Assembly: GCA_964526035.1 (NCBI GenBank)
Contig: CAZGKE010000180.1
Span: 1-6,522 of the forward strand
DNA from: DAOMOD01 sp964526035
GTDB lineage: Bacteria > Pseudomonadota > Gammaproteobacteria > Xanthomonadales > BPKI01
Length of the DNA stretch: 6,522 bases
Direction: 5' to 3'
In this document: positions 5,847 through 6,522 of the stretch, piece by piece
Position numbering within the stretch: position 1 is the first letter of the stretch
Layout of the letters: every line of letters begins with the position of its first letter
Made by a program: the position numbers and the translations under genes
The notes under the pieces: generated by a model
What the model saw: the letters and a program-made list of their open reading frames with translations, nothing else
Told to the model about the DNA's origin: nothing
Database searches by the model: none

Positions 5847-6370
5847 GACGACCTCCGACGCTTCTCGGCGAGCAGGGCCAGTTCGACATCGGCGTCGCTG
5901 ATGTCCTGGCATGGGGCGGCATAGGTGTCTTCGGAAGGTTCCGCAGCGACTTCGAAAACCTCGGCCTTGTCGCGCAGCTCGGCAAGACGACGGCGCTGCG
6001 ATTCCACCGCTTCGCGACGCTTGGCGATGTCGGCGTCGAGCGCCTCGACCTGCTGCGTGAGCACGCGTTCGCCGCGTTCCAGGTGCAGGCGCCGACGCAG
6101 CAGGACGCGCGCCAGTGCCTCATTGCCAGCCTCGAAGCAGAGATCGAGTTCGCCGCCGATGCGTTCGCGCTGCTGTGCCATTTCAGCCAGACGTGCAGCG
6201 ATGCGCTTGCGGTCCGCTTCGGCACCGGCGAGCGCACGCTGTCCGGCCGCGACCGCCTCTTCCATTTCGCGCACCGCCTGCTTCAGCAGCACATCGGGCG
6301 CTTCCAGACGGTCGATGACCGCATGCATGTCGGCCTTGAACAGACGGCCAAGTCGAGTGATGAGAGCCAT
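5843..6370 (-). CDS. Short PspA/IM30 (Vipp1) family protein, first gene of the operon
   Basis: The product is 175 residues. PspA/IM30 proteins are ESCRT-III relatives that form helical assemblies on the inner face of the cytoplasmic membrane and maintain it under stress. Residues 1-22 (MALITRLGRLFKADMHAVID) fit the amphipathic membrane-binding helix. They are followed by LEAPDVLLKQAVREMEEAV, where P25 occupies the same position as the conserved P25 of E. coli PspA. Residues 27-145 are almost continuous coiled coil with the GNEALARVLLRRRLHLE segment matching the family's ED-LARAAL hairpin. The protein is shorter than E. coli PspA (222): after a Pro/Glu/Asp-rich linker (about 145-155) only a short helix ISDADVELALLAEKR remains, so the last helices are reduced. 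GAGG lies 8 bases before the ATG. The family call is firm; whether it acts as classical PspA is not known. No pspF, pspB or pspC is visible here. Confidence 0.88.
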   Translation of the reverse strand: MALITRLGRLFKADMHAVIDRLEAPDVLLKQAVREMEEAVAAGQRALAGAEADRKRIAARLAEMAQQRERIGGELDLCFEAGNEALARVLLRRRLHLERGERVLTQQVEALDADIAKRREAVESQRRRLAELRDKAEVFEVAAEPSEDTYAAPCQDISDADVELALLAEKRRRSS

Positions 6371-6459
6371 GATCCGAACCTCTTGTGTGGGGGCGGATCC
6401 AGACTAGGCACGCGGCCGCGGCCATCACAGACCGGCTTCGGTAAAACCCGCGGCCGGTG

Positions 6460-6479
6460 GTTTACAAAACGTTTGCAAA
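6460..6479. repeat. Tandem GTTTRCAAA repeat in the operon leader
   Basis: GTTTACAAA (6460-6468) and GTTTGCAAA (6471-6479) are direct copies with one difference, offset by 11 bases, about one helical turn. TTTGCAAA is itself a perfect palindrome. They form an AT-rich island in otherwise very GC-rich upstream DNA and overlap the sigma-54-like -12 element, so they could be an operator or simply promoter DNA. Confidence 0.4.
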
Positions 6480-6490
6480 GGCACCTCCGG
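6474..6490 (-). promoter_or_regulatory. Candidate sigma-54-type promoter for the PspA operon
   Basis: On the minus strand GG (6488-6487), ten bases, then GC (6476-6475) gives the invariant -24/-12 spacing. The -12 part reads TTTGCA, matching the TTGCW consensus, but the -24 part (CCGGAGG) matches little beyond the GG. Transcription would start near 6463, about 93 bases before the ATG. E. coli pspA is sigma-54 dependent, which is why this match deserves notice. No clear sigma-70 -35/-10 pair was found. Enhancer sites would lie mostly outside the window. Confidence 0.3.
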
Positions 6491-6522
6491 TCGAGCGCCC
6501 TGTCGCGCACGCCGTACCCGCA

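Noticed and set aside
5847..5912. Upstream in-frame ATG that would extend the membrane protein by 22 residues.
   Set aside because: The extra residues are basic (GHQRRRCRTGPARRE) and lie inside the PspA-like gene; the ATG at 5846 has a well-placed GGAGG and gives the usual ATGA coupling.
6371..6522. tRNA or small RNA gene in the leader of the PspA operon.
   Set aside because: No cloverleaf, no conserved T-loop and no hairpin plus T-run; only the promoter-like AT-rich patch is supported.

Overview
The window is GC-rich DNA, roughly two-thirds G+C by eye, and reads like a chromosomal segment of a gammaproteobacterium of the Xanthomonadales/Lysobacterales (Rhodanobacteraceae or Xanthomonadaceae type). 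Three things suggest this: GTAG-headed palindromic repeats resembling the SMAG/REP elements of Stenotrophomonas and relatives, a membrane-anchored kinase-type protein with a tetratricopeptide-like tail, and the general gene style. The genus cannot be read from the sequence.

Layout: (1) 1-1395, plus strand, the 3' part of a gene that begins before the window. It reads open from base 1 and looks like the juxtamembrane, transmembrane and C-terminal sensor part of a Hanks-type serine/threonine kinase. (2) 1396-1755, a gene-free stretch between convergent genes, packed with three palindromic repeats. (3) 1756 to about 2450, minus strand, the remnant of an FtsX/MacB-type ABC permease: it has lost its N-terminal half and carries one in-frame TGA. 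(4) 2602-4020, plus strand, a secreted protein of unknown function with one calcium-loop/FG-GAP-like motif, preceded by a plausible sigma-70 promoter. (5) 4017-4095, a short convergent junction made almost entirely of two hairpins, the first a GTAG-type REP whose GTAG supplies the stop codon of the preceding gene. (6) 6370 to 4096, minus strand, a compact three-gene operon: a short PspA/IM30-family protein, a six-helix inner-membrane protein (4-bp ATGA overlap) and an exported von Willebrand factor A (VWA) protein (14-bp gap). (7) 6371-6522, the leader of that operon, with an AT-rich patch holding a GG-N10-GC sigma-54-like element and a tandem TTTRCAAA repeat.

The operon is the most interesting biology. 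A cytoplasmic membrane-remodelling PspA homologue, an integral membrane protein and a VWA protein probably facing the periplasm could form an envelope-stress or membrane-repair module spanning the inner membrane. This joint role is inferred from gene order, tight coupling and family knowledge; nothing in the sequence proves it. The kinase fragment, permease remnant and secreted protein show no obvious functional link to it.
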